Positions 7,527 through 15,568 of a DNA stretch of 27,850 nucleotides are shown here, in pieces (the first letter of the stretch is position 1; the number at the start of each line of letters is the position of its first letter). The translations under genes were made by a program, and so were the position numbers. The DNA is from Chloroflexota bacterium (GTDB taxonomy: Bacteria; Chloroflexota; Anaerolineae; Promineifilales; Promineifilaceae): contig JAAEOP010001020.1 of NCBI GenBank assembly GCA_024223125.1, positions 1 to 27,850 on the forward strand, read 5' to 3'. Below the pieces are notes generated by a model. It was not told the origin of the DNA. It saw nothing but the letters and a program-made list of their open reading frames with translations, and ran no database searches.

Positions 7527-8000
7527 TCAGTCAATGGATTGAATCTGAAAGCTGATTTGACCGCCAGGGGTCTTGGCAGAAACGACCTGCCCTTTTTTAG
7601 CACCTAGCAAGGCATGGCCAATAGGGGATTCGTTGGAGATACGGCCGTTGGTGGGGTCGGCCTCATGGGCGCCGACAATGTAATACGTTTCTTCCTCGTC
7701 GAAGCCTTCTTCAACGACGGTAACGGTACTGCCCACACGCACCTTATCTGAGGGGCCATTTTCTTTAATAATTTCAGCCCGGCGTAGGGTGTCTTCCAGA
7801 TCTCTTACACGGCCTTCGGTAAATCCTTGTTCCTCTTTGGCAGCATGGTAATCGGCATTTTCTTTGAGGTCTCCCTGGGCGATAGCTGCCTGTAGTTTGC
7901 CAGCCAATTCATCTCGTTTGACGTTTTTCAGGTAAGCTAATTCTTCATTTATTTGTTGTAGACCTTCTGCGGTTAAGTAGACTACATCTTCTTCAATCAT
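7527..8000 (-). CDS. greA: Transcript cleavage/elongation factor GreA
   Basis: This 157-residue protein uses the ATG at 7998-8000, which has GGAG upstream; a longer start (MENFIM) would contain that ribosome site. An N-terminal coiled coil covers residues 5-75 and includes GDLKENADYHAAKEEQ. The D/E-N-A-D-Y tip inserts into the RNA polymerase secondary channel and stimulates cleavage of backtracked RNA. The C-terminal FKBP-like domain contains VGSTVTVVEE, SNESPIGHALLG and AKTPGG. Length and motifs are standard. A promoter and a leader hairpin are visible upstream (8205-8233 and 8138-8158). The gene lies upstream of the aspS leader in the same direction, about 90 bases from it. Confidence 0.95.
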   Translation of the reverse strand: MIEEDVVYLTAEGLQQINEELAYLKNVKRDELAGKLQAAIAQGDLKENADYHAAKEEQGFTEGRVRDLEDTLRRAEIIKENGPSDKVRVGSTVTVVEEGFDEEETYYIVGAHEADPTNGRISNESPIGHALLGAKKGQVVSAKTPGGQISFQIQSID

Positions 8001-8137
8001 GATAAAATTCTCCAATAGATGATCAAGCAGCCTCTATTTCTTGTACGGCTGTTGCCACATTAGTGCATTTTCCTGAATGTTGTTACCAGACCAATTGCCA
8101 TTTGATGGGCGCTGCCCCACACCGAATGAAATCAAAT

Positions 8138-8158
8138 AACCCCGCTTTTTGCGGGGTT
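8138..8158 (-). terminator. GC-rich hairpin in the greA leader (possible attenuator)
   Basis: AACCCCGC and GCGGGGTT form a perfect 8-bp stem with a five-base loop. On the minus strand it is followed by ATTTGATTTC, a moderately T-rich stretch, and lies about 40-60 bases after the predicted greA transcription start. No gene reads into it from either side, so it is not a simple end-of-gene terminator. It may cut short part of the greA transcripts and release a small leader RNA. Confidence 0.55.
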
Positions 8159-8204
8159 AATTCCCTACTATCAAATAACGTTTTCCATACAATGGATGCT
8201 GTAT

Positions 8205-8233
8205 AGTATAACTTAGCCGCCCTTTTCTGTCTA
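8205..8233 (-). promoter_or_regulatory. Sigma-70-type promoter for greA
   Basis: On the minus strand TAGACA (complement of 8228-8233) is followed after exactly 17 bases by TATACT (complement of 8205-8210). Each differs from consensus by one base. Predicted start of transcription is near 8198, giving a leader of roughly 200 bases before the greA ATG. Confidence 0.65.
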
Positions 8234-8433
8234 GCAGATTGTTTGAAAAGTGAGTGCGGAATTCTTGTCGAAGAACACGTATGAGGGCATGCGAACTCCT
8301 ATCTGATATCAACAAAATTGGATATACGAACGATACAGATTAGACAGCTAAATTGTAATGTGTTCAGTTTATTTTTACATGGGGAGGGAGGTAAAAGATT
8401 AATATGCGTACTGGTAGACTATAATGAGGTGCA
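8234..8433. other. Intergenic region between divergent greA and Nudix gene
   Basis: No gene is seen here. Close to the Nudix gene a perfect TATAAT occurs at 8420-8425, but no good -35 box precedes it. If used, transcription would begin about eight bases before the ATG at 8440 and leave out the ribosome site. AT-rich, with no clear repeat. Confidence 0.4.
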
Positions 8434-8439
8434 TTGTTA

Positions 8440-9000
8440 ATGTCAGAAGATGGTCTGGAACAAACTAAATGGGAGGTGCTTCGGTCGGAGCTGATTTTTG
8501 AGCATCCCTTTATTACGGTTTCGATGGAGCAAGTTTTGTTGCCCAACGGCCGTTTGATTCCCGATTGGCCTAAAATTCATACGAATGATTATGTCAATGC
8601 TCTAGTCATAAATAAAGATGGAGAAGCTTTAATCTTTGAAGGCTATCGGCATGGCACGGGGCGCGTTACCTGGCAGCTGATGGGCGGTTACATTGAAACG
8701 GGGGAAGACCCACTGACGGCCGTGCAGCGTGAACTGTTGGAAGAAAGCGGCTACAGCGCTAGCGAATGGACTTATCTGGGAAGTTTTATTGTTGATCCTA
8801 ATCGGCATATTGGTGTCGGTCATTTGTTTTGCGCTCAGAATGCTCTCCCGAAAACAATGCCCAATAATGATGACCTGGAAGAGAGCGTCATACGTTGGGT
8901 TCCGTTAAAAGATTTACGCCATGCGCTGATAGACGGCCGTTTGGCAGCTATGAGTTATGCTACGACTGTTTCTCTGGCTCTCCTGACAATTCTCAAATAA
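8440..9000 (+). CDS. Nudix hydrolase, ADP-ribose pyrophosphatase-like
   Basis: This 186-residue protein starts at the ATG at 8440 with GAGGTG upstream; a TTG at 8434 is a possible alternative. The Nudix box begins at about residue 83, GYIETGEDPLTAVQRELLEE, followed by SGY. All catalytic residues of GX5EX7REUXEEXGU are present and would bind Mg2+ for cleavage of a nucleoside diphosphate linked to another group. The N-terminal layout (WEVLRSELIFEHPFITV, then LPNG) and the late DDLEESVIRWVPLKDL are like those of ADP-ribose or related sugar-nucleotide pyrophosphatases (NudF/YffH type). The exact substrate cannot be read from the sequence. It stands alone on the plus strand, convergent with the TPR gene, and carries three copies of ACGGCCGT. 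Confidence 0.85.
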   Translation: MSEDGLEQTKWEVLRSELIFEHPFITVSMEQVLLPNGRLIPDWPKIHTNDYVNALVINKDGEALIFEGYRHGTGRVTWQLMGGYIETGEDPLTAVQRELLEESGYSASEWTYLGSFIVDPNRHIGVGHLFCAQNALPKTMPNNDDLEESVIRWVPLKDLRHALIDGRLAAMSYATTVSLALLTILK

Positions 9001-9076
9001 GTAAGCCTGACCCCTGTTTAGCGCTTTTACATCTCCTCTCAATGAGGCCAGAATTCAATTTATTCCCCAAAACTTT

Positions 9077-10210
9077 TCAATGATGCTGTATTTGCTGTGA
9101 ATCAGAGGTAATCTTTCCCATATTGCGGAGCGCCTGAGCGGCAATACGGCCGTAATACCCCTGTGGATCCACAGAACGAGCGGTCACGAAATGTTCCATT
9201 GCTTGGTTTTGTTGACCGCAATGCAGTTGGGCTTGCCCAAGATAGAGATGTAGTTTAGCCCAGGCGGGTATGTGTTTTCGTTTACCTTTGGCCAGGGCAG
9301 TGGTTACGGCCGTTTCCGCTTCTTCACACTGTCCATGACAGGCATAAGCCAGAGCACGCAGCGCCCATATGACACCCAGCCACTGAGCATGTAGCAACCT
9401 GTTTGTCCAGTCAGCCAGGAAGAGTGTTTCTGCCTGTTCCAGTTGTTCTAAACTGGGTGTGTCAGTTTATAAGTTTGCTTCTGCCAGATAGAGATAAGCT
9501 TGCTCGGTCGGCTTGATAGAAATAGATTTTTCCAGGGCTTGAATAGCTGTGTCAACTTGCCCTTGCTGTAACAATGCCCACCCATAAACAGCCCAGGTTT
9601 GGAAATGTATCAGCGAGTTGCTTTGGGTAAACGGTTGCATGAAGGAGACGGCCGTGTCCACATCACCAGCATACACAAGAATCGTTCCCTCCAGGTTGTA
9701 AAACAATTCAGCGGCCATGTGACTCTTTTGCATCAAGCGTACCCACCACAACGCTCGTTGGTATCGTCCTTGAGCTAAATAGTACAAGCCAATACCGTCA
9801 GGAATCAGAAGATACAACATGAAAAGGCCAGTAGATATAACAGTAGATATAAATAGACCGGCCAGGAAGATGCCTACTAAGACGACAAATGGGTTTTGAA
9901 AGTTGTTTTTTATCCATTCAAATGCCAGATCAAATGCCAGAAAAATCAGCGAGAGACAAATAGCTATAAAAATGACCACACTGAAAACCTGTCCTTTATA
10001 CCTTCTGATGAATGAGGTGGGGGAGATATTTTCCGGTTTGAACACCAGCCAAAAAAATATGGGAACGGCAATAAGAGCTTGAAGCGTCTCTACTATCTGT
10101 TTGGAAACTGTCGGCCAGATGAAAGACAAAATCCACTCACCTACATATTGAATTCCCACAAATAACAGGATGAGGAGCGATAAGCTGAGACAACCTTGAA
10201 GTTTTTTCAT
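9077..10210 (-). pseudogene. Membrane-anchored TPR protein, interrupted by an in-frame TAA
   Basis: Two open segments lie in the same frame: 9467-10210 (start MKKLQGCLSL) and 9077-9466. They are separated only by a TAA codon at 9467-9469. The residues after the stop (TDTPSLEQLEQAETLFLADW) continue the repeat pattern without a break, so the intact protein would have been about 377 residues. The first part has four hydrophobic helices (near residues 5-30, 35-55, 70-95, 105-135). TPR-like helices follow (YYLAQGRYQRALWWVRLM, YGWALLQQGQVDTAIQALEK, LYLGQAQLHCGQQNQAMEHF). A one-base change from CAA to TAA would explain the stop. The truncated product keeps its membrane part and two repeats and might still be made. 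No clear ribosome site precedes the chosen ATG. Function unknown; such proteins usually scaffold membrane complexes. Confidence 0.65.
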
Positions 10211-10239
10211 GAAATGAACAACGTTTGTTTGGAGAGAGT

Positions 10240-10317
10240 CTAGGTGGCGAAACGGCCGTATAACACCAGCCCCCCGATCAAGAAAACAATAAAAATATAA
10301 GGCCAAAAACGAAGCAT
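10240..10317 (-). CDS. Possible 25-residue membrane peptide upstream of the TPR gene
   Basis: ATG at 10315-10317 opens a frame of 25 codons ending at TAG 10240-10242. The product is one hydrophobic helix (MLRFWPYIFIVFLIGGLVLY) with a short basic end (GRFAT). A GAGGG lies about ten bases upstream. It may be an independent small membrane protein or the original N-terminus of the following TPR gene after a frameshift. Short length makes chance occurrence quite possible. Confidence 0.3.
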   Translation of the reverse strand: MLRFWPYIFIVFLIGGLVLYGRFAT

Positions 10318-10410
10318 AAAAAGGAAACCCTCACTCTAAATTCAAACATCCAACTAATTGTACTGAACCCAGTTCCCCCACCCCAATAGGCAATACAGTC
10401 TATTACTCGC

Positions 10411-10446
10411 CACTTGCAAACTTGCACACTTACACACTTGCGTACT
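10411..10446 (-). repeat. CAAGT-type tandem repeat before livG
   Basis: On the plus strand this reads cacttgcaaacttgcacact and continues with the same CTTGC/ACTT unit every 8-9 bases. Its reverse complement matches the unit seen inside the glycosyltransferase gene at 2765-2817. The rest of the 10318-10604 gap shows no confident promoter. A GAGGAG followed by a four-codon ORF ATG-TGT-ATA-AAC-TAA is visible at about 10510-10540 and is probably chance. Confidence 0.55.
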
Positions 10447-10604
10447 CACCCCTCCGCCACACCCAATTTCTTGCCGATACAACACGCATATGGTAACTTT
10501 TGTGTAAGAAGAGGAGTAACCCATGTGTATAAACTAAATGATTGCCCAACACAAATATATTGTTGTCAAGGCACATTACAAAACAAACCAGTACAAAAGG
10601 TTAC

Positions 10605-11378
10605 ATGAGTTCAAACGCTGATTTACTCACCGTCCAAAACGTTTCACTCAGTTTCGGAGGTAATGCCGCTCTGTCTGGTGTCGGTTTTACCGTACAGCAG
10701 GGTGAAATCCGAGCTATCATTGGCCCCAATGGCGCCGGAAAAACCTCCATGCTGAATTGTATTAGTGGGTTTTATCGTCCCCAAGACGGAGAAATCCTCT
10801 ACCACGAAAACGACCTCACCAAAACACCTACCCATAAAATAGCCCCTCTGGGCATTGCCCGTACATTCCAAAATATTGCCCTTTACACCGGGTTAAGCAC
10901 GTTGGACAATCTTATGGCCGCCCGTCATATTCATATGAAACAAAATATAGGGCAAAGTTTACTTTATTGGGGTAAAGCACAACGGGAAGAAGTTGAACAC
11001 CGAGAAGTTGTAGAAGAAATTATCGACTTTTTAGAAATCGCCCACATTCGTAAAGCAGTTGTAGGCGCGTTGCCCTATGGATTGCGTAAGCGGGTAGAGT
11101 TGGGGCGGGCATTGGCGTTGGAGCCAAATTTGCTACTGCTCGATGAACCGATGGCTGGCATGAACGTGGAAGAAAAAGAAGATATGGCCCGCTTCATTCT
11201 GGATATTCATGAGCTGCGGAATGTGACGATTGTACTCATTGAACATGATATGGGGCTGGTTATGGATATTTCAGACCGGGTGGTTGTTTTGGACTTCGGC
11301 CGTAAAATTGCTGATGGAACCCCTGACCACGTAAAGAACGATCCCGATGTGATACACGCATATCTTGGCGAACAGTAG
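10605..11378 (+). CDS. livG: LIV-type ABC transporter ATP-binding protein LivG
   Basis: This 257-residue cytosolic ATPase powers a branched-chain amino acid/organic acid-type (HAAT) importer. The ATG at 10605 has AAAGG upstream; the longer frame has no support. Walker A GPNGAGKTS is at residues 40-48. The LivG-type signature LPYGLRKRVELGRALA replaces the usual LSGGQ, and the Walker B is LLLLDEPMAGMN. The switch histidine is in VLIEHDMGLVMDISDRV. The LivG helical insertion (TGLSTLDNLMAARHIHMKQN) is present. It is the first gene of a plus-strand cluster, nine bases before the acyl-CoA synthetase, in the order livG-ligase-livH-livM-binding protein-livF. That order is typical of LIV transporters linked to CoA activation of their substrate. 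Confidence 0.93.
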   Translation: MSSNADLLTVQNVSLSFGGNAALSGVGFTVQQGEIRAIIGPNGAGKTSMLNCISGFYRPQDGEILYHENDLTKTPTHKIAPLGIARTFQNIALYTGLSTLDNLMAARHIHMKQNIGQSLLYWGKAQREEVEHREVVEEIIDFLEIAHIRKAVVGALPYGLRKRVELGRALALEPNLLLLDEPMAGMNVEEKEDMARFILDIHELRNVTIVLIEHDMGLVMDISDRVVVLDFGRKIADGTPDHVKNDPDVIHAYLGEQ

Positions 11379-11387
11379 AGAGTTGGA

Positions 11388-13298
11388 ATGAGTGAACAAA
11401 CATTACCCCAAACATTTCTAAATCAAGTAAAGCAATATGGGTCTGGCCGCATTGCTCTGCGGCAAAAAGAGTTCGGTATCTGGCAGGAATTCACCTGGCA
11501 GGATTCCTATGAACAGGTGGAACAATTTGCTTTGGGAATGATGGTGCTGGGATTGCAGCGCGGGGACCACGTTTGCTCAATTGGCGACAATGACCGTGAA
11601 TATTTGTGGGGGTTTTTAGGTTTACAGGCGGCCGGCGGGGCTATGGTGGGCCTGTACACAGATGCGATCCCCAGTGAAATGGAATATATCATTAACCACA
11701 GTGACGCCACGTTTGCCCTGGCCCAGGATCAGGAACAGGTTGATAAGCTGCTGGAGATAAGGGAGAACACGTCTGCTCTCAAGAAGGTCATTTATTGGGA
11801 TGATCGCGGTATGTGGGACTATGATGAGGATTGGCTTATTTCATTTGCCGCCGTGCAAGAATTGGGGCGGGAACTGGCTAAAAATGAGCCGAGCCGCTTC
11901 GAGACGGAAGTTGCCTTGGGACAGTCGGAAGATACGGCTCTGATTTGTTATACCTCTGGTACAACAGGCTTACCCAAAGGGGTTATGTTGAGCCATGGCA
12001 ATTTAATTGCAGAAGCGACCACTGCCTTTTCTATTGATCCCCGTTATGAAACGGATAATCATGTTAGTTTTATGACCATGGGCTGGATTGCTGAACCGGC
12101 CTTTGGCATTGTGCCCCACTGTTATTCTGGCATGATGATGAATTTTCCAGAAGAGCCAGAAACGGTGCGGCAAAATATCCGCGAGATTGCCCCGGAAAAT
12201 CTTTTTTATAGCGCCCGCTTATGGGAAGGGTTGGTAGGGACTGTTCAGGTGCGTATGAAGGATGCCACCTGGCTGAACCGGAAACTTTATGATTGGTTTT
12301 TGCCGGTCGGTTATAAAATGGCAGACAAGAAGCTGCATGGAGAAAGTCCAGGCGTAGGTTTACAATTGACTTATAGATTAGGCGATATGTTGGTATTTGG
12401 CCCGCTGCGAAATCAGTTAGGCATGTCACACCTGCGCAGCGCGTACACAGCCGGGGCCGCATTAAGCCCAGATCATATTCGCTTTTTCCATGCCATGGGG
12501 ATTAACCTAAAGCAAATTTACGGTTCCACGGAAGTGACCGGGGGAGCTACACAGCATCGAGACGGCGATATTAAATTTGCCAGTGTCGGGGTTCCAAACC
12601 CGGGCGTGGAAGTGCGGGTGACGGATGAGGGTGAACTACAAATCTGTGGCCCCACGGTAATGAAGGGATATTACAAAAACCCAGAAGCGACGGCTAAAGA
12701 TACGGTGGTGGATGAAGACGGCCGTCGCTGGTTCAAAACAGGCGACGCCGGTTACATTGACGAAGACGGACATATTATTTTCCAGGATCGCGTCAAGAAC
12801 ATGATCAAGTTGGCCAATGGTGAAATCTTCTCCCCCCAATTTATTGAAGGCCGCTTGAAATTTAGTCCTTATGTCCGGGATGTGATGGCCGTGGGCGGCG
12901 AAACCCGCGACTTTGTGACCGCCATGATCATTATGGATTTTGAAAACGTGGGTCACTGGGCTGAAAAACAAGGCATTGGATTCACGACATTTGTAGACTT
13001 GTCGCAGAAATCAGAGGTGTACGCTCTGGTGCGGGAAGCGGTAGATGAGGTCAATGAATCATTGCCAGAAGGGGCGCGTATGCGGCGGTTTGTGCTGATG
13101 CACAAAGAGTTTGACGCCGACGAATCTGAAATGACCCGCAGCCGCAAATTAAAACGAAATGTATTGGCCGACCGATACAGTGACATCATGGAAGCGATGT
13201 ACAATGGTCAGGAAACAGTGAATGTACGCGCTCCGGTGAAGTACCAGGATGGTAGTGAAGGCTTTATTGAGACAGAAATACATGTTATGAGCGTGTAA
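11388..13298 (+). CDS. AMP-forming acyl-CoA synthetase (long-chain/FadD15-like)
   Basis: This 636-residue protein forms acyl-AMP and then acyl-CoA from a carboxylic acid, ATP and CoA. The P-loop motif YTSGTTGLPKGVMLSHGN starts near residue 188. YGSTEVTGG is the second core motif; RWFKTGDAGYIDEDGHIIFQ and DRVKNMIKLANGE form the hinge and C-terminal core. The layout with N-terminal WQEFTWQDSYEQVEQFALGM resembles the FadD15/long-chain group. The final part (RSRKLKRNVLADRY) is the usual end; the last 25 residues (VKYQDGSEGFIETEI) resemble an extension seen in transporter-linked members. Its position inside the liv genes, 15 bases before livH, strongly suggests that it activates the imported substrate. 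Fatty, aromatic or dicarboxylic acids are all possible. Confidence 0.9.
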   Translation: MSEQTLPQTFLNQVKQYGSGRIALRQKEFGIWQEFTWQDSYEQVEQFALGMMVLGLQRGDHVCSIGDNDREYLWGFLGLQAAGGAMVGLYTDAIPSEMEYIINHSDATFALAQDQEQVDKLLEIRENTSALKKVIYWDDRGMWDYDEDWLISFAAVQELGRELAKNEPSRFETEVALGQSEDTALICYTSGTTGLPKGVMLSHGNLIAEATTAFSIDPRYETDNHVSFMTMGWIAEPAFGIVPHCYSGMMMNFPEEPETVRQNIREIAPENLFYSARLWEGLVGTVQVRMKDATWLNRKLYDWFLPVGYKMADKKLHGESPGVGLQLTYRLGDMLVFGPLRNQLGMSHLRSAYTAGAALSPDHIRFFHAMGINLKQIYGSTEVTGGATQHRDGDIKFASVGVPNPGVEVRVTDEGELQICGPTVMKGYYKNPEATAKDTVVDEDGRRWFKTGDAGYIDEDGHIIFQDRVKNMIKLANGEIFSPQFIEGRLKFSPYVRDVMAVGGETRDFVTAMIIMDFENVGHWAEKQGIGFTTFVDLSQKSEVYALVREAVDEVNESLPEGARMRRFVLMHKEFDADESEMTRSRKLKRNVLADRYSDIMEAMYNGQETVNVRAPVKYQDGSEGFIETEIHVMSV

Positions 13299-13312
13299 CA
13301 AAATGGAACCTT

Positions 13313-14368
13313 ATGGAAGAAAAACAAAATCTTAAACCAGGCCTCAGACGATCATTAATGACCCTCATATCAATCTTGATTTTTGGAGCTGTCTTATTTG
13401 TCATTAGCCCCTATGTAAACTGGATTTTAGTACCGCAGCAAATTATCAACGGCGTTCTGAATGGGGGCACGATTGCCTTGATTGCGCTGGGCATTGTCCT
13501 GATTTATAAAGCCTCTGAAGTATTCAACTTTGCCCAGGGGCAGATGGTGATGATTGGAGCCTACCTTGTCTGGTTTTTTGCTGGTGGCGCCGGCGATGGT
13601 ACAGCTCCATTTGATTTGCCTCTGTGGGCGGCCATTCTTTGCGCCATGGTTGTGGCTGTCCTGGTTGGCTTTCTGATCGAGCGCGTTACGTTGCGCCCCA
13701 TGACCGGTCAGCCGCTCTTAGCTATCATCTTGATGACTTTGGGTCTGGCCGAAATTATGCAAGGGTTGACGTCGGTCTTATTTGGGGTGACAGCCAAAGG
13801 TAATTTTCCGGCCCCCTTTACGCCGGCCGATGTTACTAACATTCCTATTCCACCTATTAACGAAACAAGCATTGTCTTTTTAGATCGTCTGCAACTGCCT
13901 CATGCCCGGCTGGCGACTTTTGTGGTGGCTCTTGTGGCCGGTGCCTTGTTTATGGTTTTCTTTAATTACACCAAAACCGGTTTGGCAATGCGGGCTACCT
14001 CAGAAAACCATGAACTGGCCCAAACGGCCGGTATTAAAGTGTCCCGTATATTTGGCCTTTCCTGGGCTATTGCGGGCATTATTGCCACCCTGGGCGGTGT
14101 CCTGTTGGCAACGCTGAGTGGTGTAAGCTTAAGCCTATCTCTGGTAGCGCTGGTTGCTTTTCCTGCCATTTTGCTAGGCGGTCTGGAATCATTTCTGGGT
14201 GCGCTTATTGGCGGTTTGCTTGTAGGACTTAGTTCGGGTCTGGTGCAAGCTTCAACCATTGTAGAGATACGCAATGCGGCCGAAATTGCCCCCTATGTAT
14301 TATTGCTTATTGTCCTGGTCATTCGGCCAGAAGGCTTATTTGGGCAAAAGATTATTGAGAGAATTTAG
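13313..14368 (+). CDS. livH: LIV-type ABC transporter permease LivH
   Basis: This 351-residue inner-membrane permease has about eight hydrophobic helices. LivH family marks are NGVLNGGTIALIALGIVLIY near residue 45, EVFNFAQGQMVMIGAY, RMTG-like LRPMTGQPLLAIILMTLGL, and the EAA-like loop RATSENHELAQTAGIKVSRI that contacts the ATPases. A long N-terminal segment before the first core helix includes one extra hydrophobic stretch (LISILIFGAVLFVISPYV). It pairs with LivM to form the membrane pore. The ATG at 13313 lies 15 bases after the synthetase stop, with only GGAACC as a weak ribosome site. Standard length for the family. Confidence 0.92.
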   Translation: MEEKQNLKPGLRRSLMTLISILIFGAVLFVISPYVNWILVPQQIINGVLNGGTIALIALGIVLIYKASEVFNFAQGQMVMIGAYLVWFFAGGAGDGTAPFDLPLWAAILCAMVVAVLVGFLIERVTLRPMTGQPLLAIILMTLGLAEIMQGLTSVLFGVTAKGNFPAPFTPADVTNIPIPPINETSIVFLDRLQLPHARLATFVVALVAGALFMVFFNYTKTGLAMRATSENHELAQTAGIKVSRIFGLSWAIAGIIATLGGVLLATLSGVSLSLSLVALVAFPAILLGGLESFLGALIGGLLVGLSSGLVQASTIVEIRNAAEIAPYVLLLIVLVIRPEGLFGQKIIERI

Positions 14369-14376
14369 GAGACTAC

Positions 14377-15447
14377 ATGGCCGTATTAAGACCAGCAGGT
14401 GATTTTGATCGCAGCTATGAGCAGGATATGTCTATCCTGCGTAGCAAGTGGCAGTGGGCACTTCTGATCCTGAGTTTAGCCGTATTATATTATTTGCCAC
14501 AATTGGGAAATCCCTACATCACCGCAACCTTAAATCAGATCGCCTATACGATCATTACCTTGCAAGGTTTGAGCCTACTGACAGGGTATACGGGGCAGAT
14601 TTCGCTTGGTCAAGCCGCATTTATGTTGGTTGGCGGTTATGCGGCTGGGTTGTCGTCCATTCATTGGGGGTTGCCCTTCTTTCTGGCTATTCCTTTTGCC
14701 GGCTTGATGACTGGTTTGGTTGGCTTGGTTTTTGGTTTGCCTTCATTGCGCGTCAAGGGTTTCTATTTGGCCATGGCTACCCTGGCGGCCCAGTTCATCA
14801 TCCCCTGGTTATCTCGGCAGCCGTTTTTGGGTGATTATTTTGGCGGTACAGAAGGGTTCATCAAAATTCCAGATGTGGAGTTGTTTGGTTTTAATTTTGG
14901 GGAATTATCTGCTTTTGTGTACATCTCCCTGACTGTTTTAATCATCACAACTATTTTGACAATGAATGTAACGCGCACCCGGATGGGCCGCGCTCTGGTT
15001 TCTATTCGTGATAATGACCTGGCGGCCGAACTGTTAGGCGTTAATTTGTTCCGTTACAAACTGCGGGCTTTTTTCCTGGCCGCGTTTTTTGCCGGCGTGG
15101 CCGGGTCATTACGTGCCTTTAGCCAGCACGGGATAGGCACAGAGTTGGGGTATGGTCTGGATGAGTCCATTCTTTTCCTGGGTATGTTGGTGATTGGCGG
15201 TCTGGGGACGAACCTGGGCCCATACTTGGGGGCCATTTTTGTAATTTTGTTGGAGGACTTATCGCTGGAAACAGGCGCTTATCTGGCAGAAACGTTCCCA
15301 GATCTGGCAGCACAACTTTTATCTTCTTTCCGGCCGATTATGTTTGGGCTGGTGTTGGTTGTATTCCTGATTTTTATGCCCCGTGGGCTGGCCCACTGGT
15401 GGATGCTTATTAAGTCAAGCTGGCGACTACGGCCGTTTGCACGATAA
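14377..15447 (+). CDS. livM: LIV-type ABC transporter permease LivM
   Basis: This 356-residue inner-membrane permease is the partner of LivH, with an AGGAG seven bases before its ATG and nine bases between the two genes. The family stretch ISLGQAAFMLVGGYAAGL appears after LSLLTGYTG. PSLRVKGFYLAMATLAAQF and RALVSIRDNDLAAELLGVNL (the ATPase-contact loop) follow, then FLAAFFAGVAGSL and the C-terminal GLGTNLGPYLGAIFVILLED. About nine hydrophobic helices are visible. The charged N-terminal segment of about 25 residues (RPAGDFDRSYEQDM) is longer than in E. coli LivM but common in transporter-ligase clusters. Confidence 0.92.
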   Translation: MAVLRPAGDFDRSYEQDMSILRSKWQWALLILSLAVLYYLPQLGNPYITATLNQIAYTIITLQGLSLLTGYTGQISLGQAAFMLVGGYAAGLSSIHWGLPFFLAIPFAGLMTGLVGLVFGLPSLRVKGFYLAMATLAAQFIIPWLSRQPFLGDYFGGTEGFIKIPDVELFGFNFGELSAFVYISLTVLIITTILTMNVTRTRMGRALVSIRDNDLAAELLGVNLFRYKLRAFFLAAFFAGVAGSLRAFSQHGIGTELGYGLDESILFLGMLVIGGLGTNLGPYLGAIFVILLEDLSLETGAYLAETFPDLAAQLLSSFRPIMFGLVLVVFLIFMPRGLAHWWMLIKSSWRLRPFAR

Positions 15448-15568
15448 CCATACCTATTCCACTTAAAAGGAGGTGAGGCTGTCAGGTAAAAATATTCATA
15501 GAAATTCATCAGATAGAAGTAAAAACTCGGTAATGCCAAAATGGCAAACTACAAAGGAAGGAAGCGAA

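Noticed and set aside
8138..8158. Hairpin as an ordinary terminator of a converging gene
   Set aside because: The genes on both sides diverge from it, so nothing would be terminated except the greA leader itself.
10510..10540. Four-codon leader peptide with GAGGAG before livG
   Set aside because: Too short to judge, no stem-loop attenuator follows, and the spacing could arise by chance.
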